Source of the DNA: Sarocladium kiliense
Taxonomy: Eukaryota > Ascomycota > Sordariomycetes > Hypocreales > Sarocladiaceae
DNA length: 64,000 nt
Reading direction: 5' to 3'
NCBI GenBank assembly: GCA_030734395.1
Contig: JAUZTG010000039.1
Span: 1 to 64,000, forward strand
The notes beneath the pieces are model-generated. The model saw only the letters and a program-made list of their open reading frames with translations, made no database searches and was not told the DNA's origin. The position numbers and the translations under genes were made by a program. Of this stretch, positions 20,801-32,756 are shown in pieces (positions within the stretch are counted from its first letter, which is position 1; every line of letters starts with the position of its first letter).

Positions 20801-23800
20801 ACGCAACGGCCCTTTCAGACAGGTCAAACACATTGACATGCTTGAGACCAAACTCTTGATCGAAGTCGAGCCTGTAGCTTCCGGCTTCTTACTTCAGGCT
20901 ACTTATCATACGGACGCGATCAGCACTAGCCTGGCGAGTCAAATGTTGCAACAGCTAGAGGCTTCTCTCATCCATGTGATCCTAACAGCTGATCATTCGT
21001 TGCCTGTGGCATTTGCTTTTGACTCCATTCCGCCGTCAATTGACCACTACCCGGCTCAGAAGAGTCTAGGGGTCCCAGACCTTGCTGCTGCCTTTGAGGA
21101 AGTTGTCGAGCAGGATGGACGTTCTCCCGCCCTCGAGTTCATGTCAACCACTGAACACGGCAACAGCAGTGAGGTTCTTACGTACCACGATCTCAACTCA
21201 CGAGCCAATCAACTGGCACGGTGGCTGCAATCTCGTGGCGCACGACCTGGCATGGTCATCGGGATCATGATGGAAAAGTCTATCCTGATGTACATCTCTA
21301 TTCTCGCAATTGTGAAAGCCGGCGGCGCGTATCTGCCTCTCCTACCAACAACGCCTTCTCTCCGTGTGAAAGAAGTCATGGACCAAGCATCTGTCAGCCT
21401 TTGCTTGGTGGATAGGCTCGATGATTCTGCCACCAAAGAAACAAGGGGACTCAACTGGCTGCTACCGAGCCTTCGCGTTACAGAGGCCTTCTCTACTACG
21501 AACCTATGCACCATGCCGGACGAAACTCGTTTAGCATATGTTATCTTCACATCAGGCACAACCGGCGTACCGAAAGGCGTATCGGTCACTCAGCGAAACA
21601 TATCGAGTAACATCCAACATCTACGAAGCGTCTACCCCTCCTCCAGAGTTCCGCAATCACGACTATTACAGGCATGCTCACAAGCGTTCGACGTTTCCGT
21701 TTTCGAAATATTTTTTTCCTGGCTTGCTGGCATGTGTCTTTGCAGTGGCACGCATGACACTTTATTCGCCGACATCGAGCAAGCTATCCGGGTGCTCCGA
21801 ATAACGCACCTCAGTCTGACGCCCACAGTTGCCACAATGATAGACCCAGAACATGTCTCCTCTGTACAGTTCCTGGTAACTGCTGGCGAGCCCCTCACGC
21901 GCACGGTGTTAAACAAATGGGGCAGTCGTTTGTGGCAGGGCTATGGACCATCCGAAACCACAAACATATGTACCGTTAAGCGAATGGACAAGAAGTTCAA
22001 CATCGAGCACCTTGGCCATACGTTTCCAAACACGTCTGTATTTGTTTTGCAGCCGCGTGGTCAGTCTGTGCTTCCTCTGGGATGGGTCGGAGAACTATGT
22101 TTCGGCGGTCAGCAAATCGCCCATGGGTATATTGGCGATAAAGCGCTCACAGCGGCAAAGTTCGTTAATCACAGACGGTACGGGAGGCTCTACAGGTCGG
22201 GTGACCTCGGCCGGATGCTGTCAGATGGATCAATCGTCATCTTAGGCCGTATTGATACGCAAATCAAGCTGCGAGGCCAACGCATTGATACAGCGGAGAT
22301 TGATCATGTTTTCTCGCTGCACCGAGGCCTCCATTCCGCCGCCACGCTTCTGTTGAAGCCCGGCAAGCTCGCTTCATCCCCGTGTCTCGTGTCCTTCGTC
22401 ACATTCACGAAAAGTACCCAGACGAGAGACCTGAAAGCCCTGCATGTTGAAAACGAAACCCACCGTTCTCTCTATACGACACTCATGTCCCGCCTTCCAT
22501 TGTACATGATTCCGACGTACCTAATCCCCATCTCTCGTATTCCGCAGACTTCGAGCGGAAAATGCAACAACCAATCACTTGAAGAACTCTTCCATCATCT
22601 TCCAGAAGATTATTTGCACCTCTGTACTCAGTCGCAGCAGGATAGAGGGGAGGATGCCGAATGGCAATCTGATGAGAAGGCAATCAGAGAAACGGTTTCC
22701 CGCACACTGGGCGTCAATGAATCTGAGCTCGGCCGATGGACTTCACTAATGGGCTTCGGACTCGATTCCATCTCTGCCATACGCGTTGCGAAAGATCTCT
22801 CTCTTGTCATGGATAAGAGGGTTCCAATTTCGACGCTTCTCTCATATCCCTGCATCACACTTCTCGCCCAGCATTTGAGAGACAGGCAGCACATTCCGGT
22901 CTCTGATAAGCCTCTGCTTCCAAAAGATGTCGTGGAATATGTCACCAAGCGCTTCCAGGGCCATACCCATAGCGTGGTTAAAGTGCTCCCATGCACGCCG
23001 CTGCAGGAAGGGATGTTGTCACAAGGGCGTGGGAGTTACTACAACAGGGTGCTACTCCGTCTTCGTTCGTCTCCAGATGTCATGCGGCAATGCTGGACTG
23101 CTGTCTGCCATAGACACGAGATTCTGCGTACCTGCTTTATGACCACCAATGATCGGAAGGTGCCTGTGGTGCAGGTCGTTCTGCAGGAATGGACCATACC
23201 GTGGCACTCGTACTCGATGAGTGACCTGTCAATGGTCAGTGTTGTAGAGAAGCATATGGCGTCTCTCCCAGAACCCATTGATTCAGGCATCCCCCCCTTG
23301 TCTTTGGCTTTGATCACATACAGAGGCTCATACTTCTTGTCCTTTTTCTGCCACCACGCACTATATGACGGCACTGCGATTGGAGTCCTATGGCGAGAAA
23401 TCGAAACTTTGGCTCGCGAAGATTCGCTAGAACCACCTGTTCCGTACGAACCTTTCTTACAGATTATGAAGCAAAGGCCCGGCGATTGGATATCCTTTTG
23501 GGGAAAGCAACTCCGAGATCGCAAAAGTCGGCTAGTTCTTCCTAGCGCAAGCCACACGAGCAATGCCCAGCAGACTATATACTCGACAAAGCTCGAACAT
23601 CGCCTTGATGAAATACAACAAGGTCTTCGATCTCTTCAAGTCGGCCTTTTGTCACTATGTCAAGCGGGATGGGCAACGGCTTTGAGTAATCTGACTGCGT
23701 CTCAAGATATCACGTTTGGAAATGTCGTCAGCGGTCGTAATGTTGACGTTCCTGGTCTCGAGAGACTGGTAGCTCCTTGTTTCAACACAGTCCCAATCCG

Positions 23801-26800
23801 ACAGGTTTTGGACAGTGACCTGCAAAATCTTCAGCTTCTCCAGGGCCTCCAAGATCTCAACCAAAAGATACTCCCTTACCAGTTCACTCCCCTGCGAGAG
23901 ATTTCAAATTCAGTACGGTCTTCCCGTCTCTTCGACACATTACTGCTCGTCCAGCAACCACTAGCCGAGATGGACGAGAGCATTTGGACGCTAGAAGAAG
24001 ATGTGGGTGACATGGATGTGCCTCTTGTGTGTGAGGTAACTCCCTGCCCGAACCTCAACTCAGTCGCTGTCAAAATGTATTACGACATGAGCATACTCAC
24101 TGTCGATGAGGTCACTGCAGTATCGAATGACTTCACCCAGGCTATCTCGCGTCTCCTTAAATCACCACTGGCAGCTGTCCATCTGGAAACTCCAAGTGAT
24201 CTCAAACAGCGGCCGGAAATCGTCGACTCCCGCTTTCGTGACGATGAACCCGGACATAGCGCACTGGACAGCCACTGGAGCCCTCTTGAGCTTCTGGTCA
24301 GGCAATGTTTGACTTCCCTGACGGAAGCCGTAACATCAGAAGTCAGTAGGACGACAAGCATCTTCCGTCTCGGTATTGACAGCATCACTGCGATTCAGCT
24401 TGCAAGTTTACTGAAAGACCGAGGGTACCCAGTATCTCCTGCAGACGTGATGGAGAATCCCAATTGTGAGAAATTGGCACTCAGGATGCTCCAGAGCTCA
24501 AGGATGCTTGCTCAACACATCAAACAATATGATTTCAATGGGTTTCGAAACTCCGTGTCACACCAGATCTCGCGACTCGTACCTACAGACCTGCAAATCG
24601 AGGATGTTCTGCCATGCACGCCTCTTCAATGCGCGATGGCAAAACTATCAAATGCTGATAATGACAAGTACTTGAACGTCGTTGGTTTCAGGATGGATTC
24701 TGGACATGAACCCTCTCAAATCATTGCCGCGTGGGAGGCAGTGCGTTGCAAACATCATATGCTTCGAACAGCCTTGGTGCCTGTCGACTGCATGAGAACG
24801 CCCTTTGCCATGATACGCTACTCAGCATCATGCTCAGAAGTGGCCTGGGAAGAGACCGCAGCAGGTTCTAACGCAGACACACTCGGCCCGGAGCTGAAGG
24901 CTCGGATCGGAAAGGAGCTCTTCAAGACGCCCCATCGCCCCCCCTGGAAGGTCGTGATGAACAATTCGGCTGGTCTGCAGTACATGTACCTAGTCATACA
25001 CCACGCACTATATGATGCGGTGTCCCTGCGCAACATACTGAGTGACCTTTCGAACGCTCTAACTGGGCAGCATGTCTTCGCGACTCCGAACCCGATCGAG
25101 GGTTTGTCGGAGATCTTGGCTGAAGACACTGAATTCAATGCAAAGGCAGAACAATTTTGGAAGAACCTGGCCCCTGGGCTTGTCATCAATCGGTTCCCTG
25201 TCTTGACCCCATTGCGGGAGCGCGAAGGCCAACGCCAGGTGACCACACTGTCATCCCGCATGCCGTTCTCTGCGGTCCTCGAGAAATGCAAGTCGCTTGA
25301 GACTACCATTCAGGCTCTACTCGAAGCAGCATGGACTCGGGTTTTGGCAGCATATACAGGAGAAGACTCCGTGGTCTTCGGGGTGACCTTCTCCACCAGG
25401 GATACAGATGCGACAAGCAAAACGCCAATCCCATGTCTCACGACGCTCCCCGTTATCGCGCGAAACCGTTCCTCCAACTCGGAGCTCCTCAAATCGATGG
25501 TTGAGCACGATGCGAAGTTGGCCGCTTTCCGGAAGTCCTCTCTCAGCGATGTGCAGCGGTGGCTGGGGCAGCCTGCTTCAGTCGTTTTCGACACGTTGAT
25601 CACTTACCATGGTCACCTCAAAGAAGACCCTATCCAAGCGGCCTGGAGTATCGTGGAAGACATTGGCCTGGTCGAATTCCCAGTTGCCTTGGAGATCCAG
25701 CCAACCACAGGCAACCAGCTCAGTCTCTCGCTCAGTTTCTCGACTGCCGTCGTACCTACTGAGCATGCAGATTACATACTGCGTCAATTCGATGCAGTTA
25801 TGTATGGACTTCTTCATGATTCGACAAACAGCGACGATCACATCTTCGAAAGAGAGCCTGACTTGTTCTCCGTGGTGCCTGCAGAGATGGAAACCATACC
25901 ATCGGAAGTCGATTGCCTCCATGAGTTCGTCGAGAGGCAATCCTTGATCACGCCTGAGGCAACTGCTTTGGAGTTCCATGCAACTTCGCAAAGTGTCCCG
26001 CAGATGTGGACATATGCACAATTGAACGAAATGGGTGACAAAGTCGCGAGATTGGTGCAATCCCTCAACCTGGAAGGCTCCCTTGTTGCTGTTCATTTTG
26101 ACAAGTGCCCTGAAGCTTACTTTGCGATTCTGGGGGCTCTGAAAGCAGGCTATGCCTTCGTCGCACTCGATCCATCCATGCCAAAGGCGCGAAAAGAGTT
26201 CATTATGCGAGACTCTGGAGCTTGCTGCTTGCTAGTACCCGTCTCTTCGGTTCCGGATTTTGACTATGGAGTGCCGAGGCAACACATAGATATTAATGAT
26301 CTCTCCTCCCTAGGAACATGCCACTACACGAAGCCTCCGACAAGGCTCGACCCCTCGAACACATGCTACTGCTTGTACACTTCAGGCACGACTGGAACTC
26401 CGAAGGGGTGCGAGATTACGCACGACAACGCGGTACAGGCCATGATGGCATTCCGTCATCTTTTCCGAGGGCGGTGGACTACGGACTCTCGCTGGCTACA
26501 GTTCGCAGCCCTTCATTTCGACGTTTCCATCCTCGAACAGTACTGGACTTGGTCTGTCGGCATGACTCTTGTTGTGACACCCCGCGATGTGATACTGGAT
26601 GATCTGGCTGGAACTCTTGCCAGACTCAGAATCACACACCTCGATCTCACACCTAGCCTCGCGAGGCTGTTGGATCCCAAGGATGTTCCATCTCTATGGA
26701 ATGGTGTCTTCATAACTGGTGGAGAGCAACTGAGGCAAGAGATATTAGACGTCTGGGGCCCAAAGGGCGTGATCTTCAACGCCTACGGACCAACAGAAGC

Positions 26801-29800
26801 TACCATTGGCGTCACCACATATTCTCAAGTGCCGCAGAATGGTCGGCCTAGCAACATTGGAAGGCAATTCCTGAATGTTGGCACATACGTGCTGCACGCT
26901 GGCACTGATTTGCCAGTCGTGCGCGGCGCCGTTGGAGAGTTATGTATCTCTGGCAGGCTTGTCGGGAAGGGTTACATCAACCGTGAGGAGATCACGCTCG
27001 AGCGGTTCCCTTGGCTTTCGAGGTTCTCTGAGAGGGTGTATCGTACAGGAGATCTTGTTCGTCTCCTATCGGATGGGTCATTTGACTTCCTAGGTCGTGC
27101 GGACGACCAAGTCAAGCTGCGTGGGCAGCGACTAGAGCTTGGTGAGATTGATCACGTCATACGCGGTGCGATACCTGATATCGAGGACCTCGCTACGATT
27201 GTCGTCACTCAAAAATCGCCGGATAGAAGTGTTCTGGTCTGCTTTCTGAGCAACGGGAAGGGTAAAGGTCATCAACTGCGGCCTATGACGGGTGATGCTG
27301 GACTTGGCCGTCAAGCAAAGGCAGCGTGCCGCTCCCAACTACCGTCCTACATGGTGCCGACCTACTTCCTTGAAGTACCTTATATTCCGCTGTCTATAAA
27401 TAACAAAGCGGAGCACAAGACGCTGAGGAGGGTCTTTGAAGACCTGTCAACGGATGAGCTCGTGGACTTGACATCGTCGGAGGCAGTCTCGACAAGCAAG
27501 AGCGGTCAATTGATGGTTGACAAAGTGTTCCAAGCTCTCTCCGATTTCAACCCTACTCATGGATTACAGCTCCAGCCATCTTCCTCAATATTTGATGCTG
27601 GTATTGATTCGATCAATGTAATCCTTTTCGTTGCCGCCCTTCGACGGCGGGGGGTTCACTGCTCAGCCGCGCTCGTGCTACAGAACCCCATTGTGGCGGA
27701 TATGGCAGAGGCTCTTATTGCTCGCGAGCCTGAGGCTGTAGGCTCTAAGGTGCAGGAATCCCGGCTAGCTATCAAAGCTTCGTTCCATCGGAATATTCAG
27801 ACAGTCCGCCTGGTCTTGGGCTGGCAACCTGCGATGATTGAGTACATTGCTCCATGTACGCCACTTCAGGAGGGAATGGTCACGTCAGCACTCACAACGT
27901 GTTCGCGGGCTGCATATTTCGTGTCTTTCGACTTTCACCTTTCCCAGAACGTGGACTTGGAGATCCTGAGATATGCATGGCACTCACTCATCCAGCGGCA
28001 TGCTATTCTGCGAACGGCTTTTCTTCGAACTTCCGAAGGCTGCGTGCAAGTCGCTTCCCGTGACGCATCAATGGACTGGGCTGGGCAAGCAACGGCCTCA
28101 GAAAGGACTGTACGCAAGCAGAAGTGGCTGGAGGCAAACAAAGATCATATCTTGAGACCCATTCAGTTTACCATCGTCCACTCCTCTGAGAAGGGAATGC
28201 TTCTGTGCCTGGACATCTTTCATGGCATTTACGACGGAACGAGTCTTCAGATTTTGTTGCGACAGGTCACAGACATATACGAACAGAGGCCGTCAGCTTA
28301 CGAGGCGCCCACTTTCATCCATTCCATGTCCTATGGACCATTATGGAACTTCGACCAATGCAAGGAGTTCTGGATGAACCATCTTGAAGGCTGGAAATCG
28401 TCAAGGCTCGTGGATCTGCCAGCCAAAGCGCGACAGGAGACAACCACGATAGTCTCAGCCAACATGTCTCTTCATCACGCAACTATCGAGACCCAGCTGA
28501 GACACTACAGAGTTACACACCAATCGCTGCTGTTGGCGTTGTGGACATCAGCCTTGTCTCAAATTTTCCACGTTATTCCGACAACTGGCCTCGTCATTGG
28601 AGGAAGGTCCCTTGACCTCGCTGGGGTTGATGAAACGGTGGGACCGTTATTCAACACCCTTCCTTTCTATTCGGGTTCTTGCGCCGGCCAAAGGTGGAAA
28701 GATATCATAGCTCATTGCCATCATTTCTCGTCTTCCATTTTGGACTTTCAGCATGTGCCTCTCCGGAAAATCCAGAAGTGGTGCAGTATGGGTCAACACA
28801 TTCTGGACAACTTGCTCACCGTTCAACAAGAGAGCCCTCAGAAGAATGATAAGATATTGTGGACCATGACAGAGTCGACAGCGGTCATGGACTACCCTCT
28901 CGCTTTGGAGGCAACGATTCAGGTGAACGGCGATGTCCAGCTTCATTTAGTTGCAGATGACCAGGTTGCAACCCAAGATGTACTGGGGCAAATACTACGC
29001 TACATTGAGAATGCCGCACTCACTTCCCTTGACGACCCAGGTAGTTCATGGAGACACGACTTGGCCGAGGACACATCGCTCGCAAGTATCCTAACTGGCC
29101 CGAGCACCTCACCAGAGAGCAAATCAAGTCGCGCTTTTGTTTGGTCGGAAAGAGCGGCTGTCATAAGGCAAATCGTCGCCACAATGGCAAACTGTCACTT
29201 AGAGTCTGTCGGACCTCACACTACCATGCTTGAGCTGGGCTTGGATAGCATCGATGTCCTTCGGCTTGCCAGCAAGTTGCGCGATAGCGATATATATGTG
29301 TCTCCCTCGGCAATTATGCGTTTCCAGACAGTCGCAGCTCTCATTCCAAACACATCCGCGGAAGTCCCATCTGACGACGAACCCAACGGCAGCCTGAACT
29401 TAGCGGAGCTGCAAAAGAGACTGAGGGCATGCTTCTTTGCAACGGACCGAGACCTCTCTACGGTCGAATCATTTTTACCCACAACTCCTCTGCAGGAGGG
29501 GATGATCGTGGCCATGCTTGATTCGGAATTAAGACAATACTTCAATCACGAGGTCTTCCAACTGGACTCAGAGGTGGACTTGCAAATGCTTCAAACGGCC
29601 TGGGATCATGTTGTCGACTCAAATCCTATACTGAGAACTGGGTTCGCGGAAATCCCTGACGAAAATCTCGACATGTCATATTGCCAAGTTATCCATGCTT
29701 TCAAGCCTCTACAATTTAGTCACCACGGAACAAGCACTTTCTCTGAGACGATGTCCCTGTGCGATATTGCCCGAGACTTCGCTGGGCAGTCCATGGGATG

Positions 29801-32442
29801 GGATGGAATGTTTCAGGTCAGGTTCGCATTCACCGGTTCGAAGAGATACATGATCGTCTCTATCGCTCACGCTTTGTACGACGGATGGTCCCTCCGCCTG
29901 GTCTATCAGGATCTTTGGAAAGCCTATGACGGCCGTACGACAAGGCGTCCTGCTCCTGAAGAATATCTTTCGCGCAGTCTCAACAGCGACGACAGTGAAG
30001 CTTGCTCATTCTGGCAAAGCTTTCTACATGCAGCAAGTCCGACGTTCCTCTGCCCGGATGTAAAATCAGAGTCAAATATGAAGGTTGTTGATGTTTACCA
30101 ACAAGAAGTGGTCTCCAAGATATCGATGCAGGATCTTGTGAGATTCTGCAAGGAACAGGGTGTGAGTTTCCAAGTGCTGTGTTACGCCTGTTGGGCCGTA
30201 GCCCTTGCTCGTCGATCTGGCCAACTTGACGTCTCTTTCGGCGCAGTCCTTGCGGGTAGGGATTTCGAAGGCTCCGAAGAGCTCATGTTCCCCACGATGA
30301 ATACAGTTGCCCAGCGCTGTATCTTGAGCGGGACTTGTGCATCTTTTCTGTTTTATTTGGAACAGAACATGCGCGACATACGGCCTCGACAATCGTTTCC
30401 ATTGCGCAAGGCAATCGGCACAGCAACTGGCGGTCGACCTCTCTTTGACACGATATTCATGGTGCAGAAAAGCTTTGGAGCCCAAGAGGCGACACCGCAG
30501 CCCTTGTGCAAGCCTGTCATGGGTAATTCACAAACAGAATATCCGATCTGTGCTGAATCGGAACTCACTGGCGATCACCTCGTCTGGCGTATTGCATCCA
30601 CCAGTTCATCGTACCGAGCGCGCGAAGTAACACAGTTATTGGAAGAGCTTGAAACAGCTCTGGAGCATCTGACCACTTCGCCTGAGCGCAATATGCTTGA
30701 TATGCATGGCGAAAAGGTATCTATTTGTGGATTCAAGCCGTCGCTCTTGCACAATCTTCACGTTGAACCCGCAACACTACTCGACAACGAGAATGATAAC
30801 CAGATTGCATGGTCACCGCACGCACTCACCATCGCCAAAGTACTCAGCGCTGTCTCTCATGTTGATTTGAAGGATATCAAGATCTGGAACTCCATTTATC
30901 ATCTGGGGCTTGACTCTATCACCGTCATCAAGGTGTCTGCACTTCTCAAGCAAAAGGATATCATGCTTGGGCCCCGAGACCTGCTTCAAGCTTTCGACAT
31001 AGCCGAAATGGCCCTCATGGCAGCAGGTCGTCCAGGTCCTCACGGCGGTGTTGATCTTCCTGCAGCGCCGAATGCTCCGTCAGGTGTTTCGTCATGGATA
31101 CCTCCATCATCCGTTGATGTATCATCAATGCTTACTGACCTTGGTCTTTTGCAAACTGACCTGGAGGCAACGTTGCCAGCGCTGCCAATGCAGGTGTACA
31201 TGATGTGCTCATGGTATGCCAGCGGTGGCAGAATCTTTTTTCCCGAATTCCGGATCAAACTGCCATCCGATACGCAATCGGTACAGATTTCCCATGCCTG
31301 GAAAATTGTCCGAGATGAGATGCCGCTCCTCAGGACCTTCTTCTGTCTCACCAACTCTGAAGATGTTCCCCTGATCCAGGCCATCGTGAAGCCCGACTCT
31401 GCGAGTGCGTTCAACGCGTGGTCAGACTGCTGGTCTGAGACCAATAGCGATGGCGAGGTAATCCTCGTCCTGAAGATTCACCACGCGCTGTATGACGCGT
31501 TCAGTTTATCTTTTCTCTTGGAGAGACTAGTATCTCTTTCCTCGGACCCAAGCTCTGCAGTTGGCTACTGTCCTCTTTCCACCTGGGTTGATTACACGAT
31601 GAGGCCAAGGCTGGAGGAGAACCAGGCAGCACGACGACAGTTTTGGACCGACTATCTCGGCATTCACATCCCGGATTCTCAAGCTGCTTCTATGGCCAGT
31701 GCACCGTTTTCTATGGAAAGGACATCTTACGTTGATTCGCATACCAATTGTCAGGCATCAGTCCTTCGCCGCACAGCTGCGATGTCTGGAATCAGTATCC
31801 AAGCACTATTCCTTGCTGCATTCGCCAAATCGACCGCAGTCGAGACTTATGGTGGAAGCCACAATGGCTCAATCGTGTTAGGCGTGTACGTTGCGTATAG
31901 GGACCGGGCAGACACATTGCCACCAGGTTTCCCAACGCTGTGCATCATTCCCATCAAGGTCAAAGTTGAACCTGGTCGGCATCTGCTCTCTTCTGCGCAG
32001 GCGATCCAGGCTGATCTCAATACAATCGTCAGTCGAGGTATGGCAGAGGTCGGTCTATGGGAGATCTGGCGCTGGACTGGGATTACAGTCCACAAGATCG
32101 TCAATTTCATTGCGAAGGAAACCGGCGATGGGGAGGGGCAAGGACTCCAATGGCTTCCTGCGAGGAGTTTCGACGAGCAGGTGAAAAGCGTTGCGGCTCC
32201 AACGCTGCTCGGGGAGGTGAATATGGCCTCACTCACGCCTGCATATCCTGTAAGTTTGCCTGGGCAAAATTTGTGCAAGTCAACTAACCGTCGTCTTTAA
32301 GGCAACAATCGAAGTTGAGGCCTCATTAGACGAAGAAGTGCTCACGGTGGGAGTTTTCGGGCCTCGGGCACTTGTCACAAGGCAAGAGGCCGTGGACATG
32401 GTTTCTAAGCTGTCATCGACGTTGCTGCAAGGGATTGTCTAA
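17781..32442 (+). CDS. sidC: Ferrichrome-type siderophore nonribosomal peptide synthetase
   Basis: A 4,869-residue NRPS; exons 17781-32249 and 32302-32442 are joined across a 52-base intron. Read by motifs, the order is A1 (YTSGSTG at 208, YGPTEAT at 344), T1 (GVDS near 593), C1 (HHAIYDG near 791), A2 (FTSGTTG near 1256, YGPSETT near 1388), T2 (GLDS near 1659), C2 (HHALYDG near 1858), T3 (GIDS near 2199), C3 (HHALYDA near 2407), A3 (YTSGTTG near 2865, YGPTEAT near 3001), T4 (GIDS near 3274), C4 (FHGIYDG near 3480), T5 (near 3820), C5 (AHALYDG near 4029), T6 (near 4376) and C6 (HHALYDA near 4567). Three A domains with trailing T-C pairs and a terminal C domain, with no thioesterase, mark the ferrichrome/ferricrocin synthetases, which cyclise a hexapeptide of three N5-acyl-N5-hydroxyornithines and three small amino acids. 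The gene is divergent from sidA. Which ferrichrome is made cannot be read from the sequence; the SidC versus NPS2 lineage is not settled. Confidence 0.93.
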
Positions 32443-32756
32443 CAGCGTCGCGCGATCACACTTAGCCAATAGATTTAGTTGAACGAGATGCAAATGTTTC
32501 GTGTTTCCCTTTCTCTCAAGGGTCTCTAAGTCCCACAACGCCGATATGCTTGATCCTGGCGAAGAACCCCCGCCTTGGTCACGATGTCATGATCCCATTG
32601 GGGTTCAGCCGAGCGTCACGGAAGCCCTTCGCAGCCCGAGATGCAAACCCACACACAACACCATGACGCCCCTAGATGTACTCAATCATAGACCTGCTTT
32701 ACCACGGTCCCGGCTCCGGTACCTCTTCAATCCCACGCCACCTCTCTCGGGCCAAA
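32443..32756. other. Short convergent intergenic region
   Basis: This holds the 3' flanks of the NRPS and of the DUF1479 gene. The plus-strand frame starting at 32501 has a GTG start and no family features. Confidence 0.6.
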
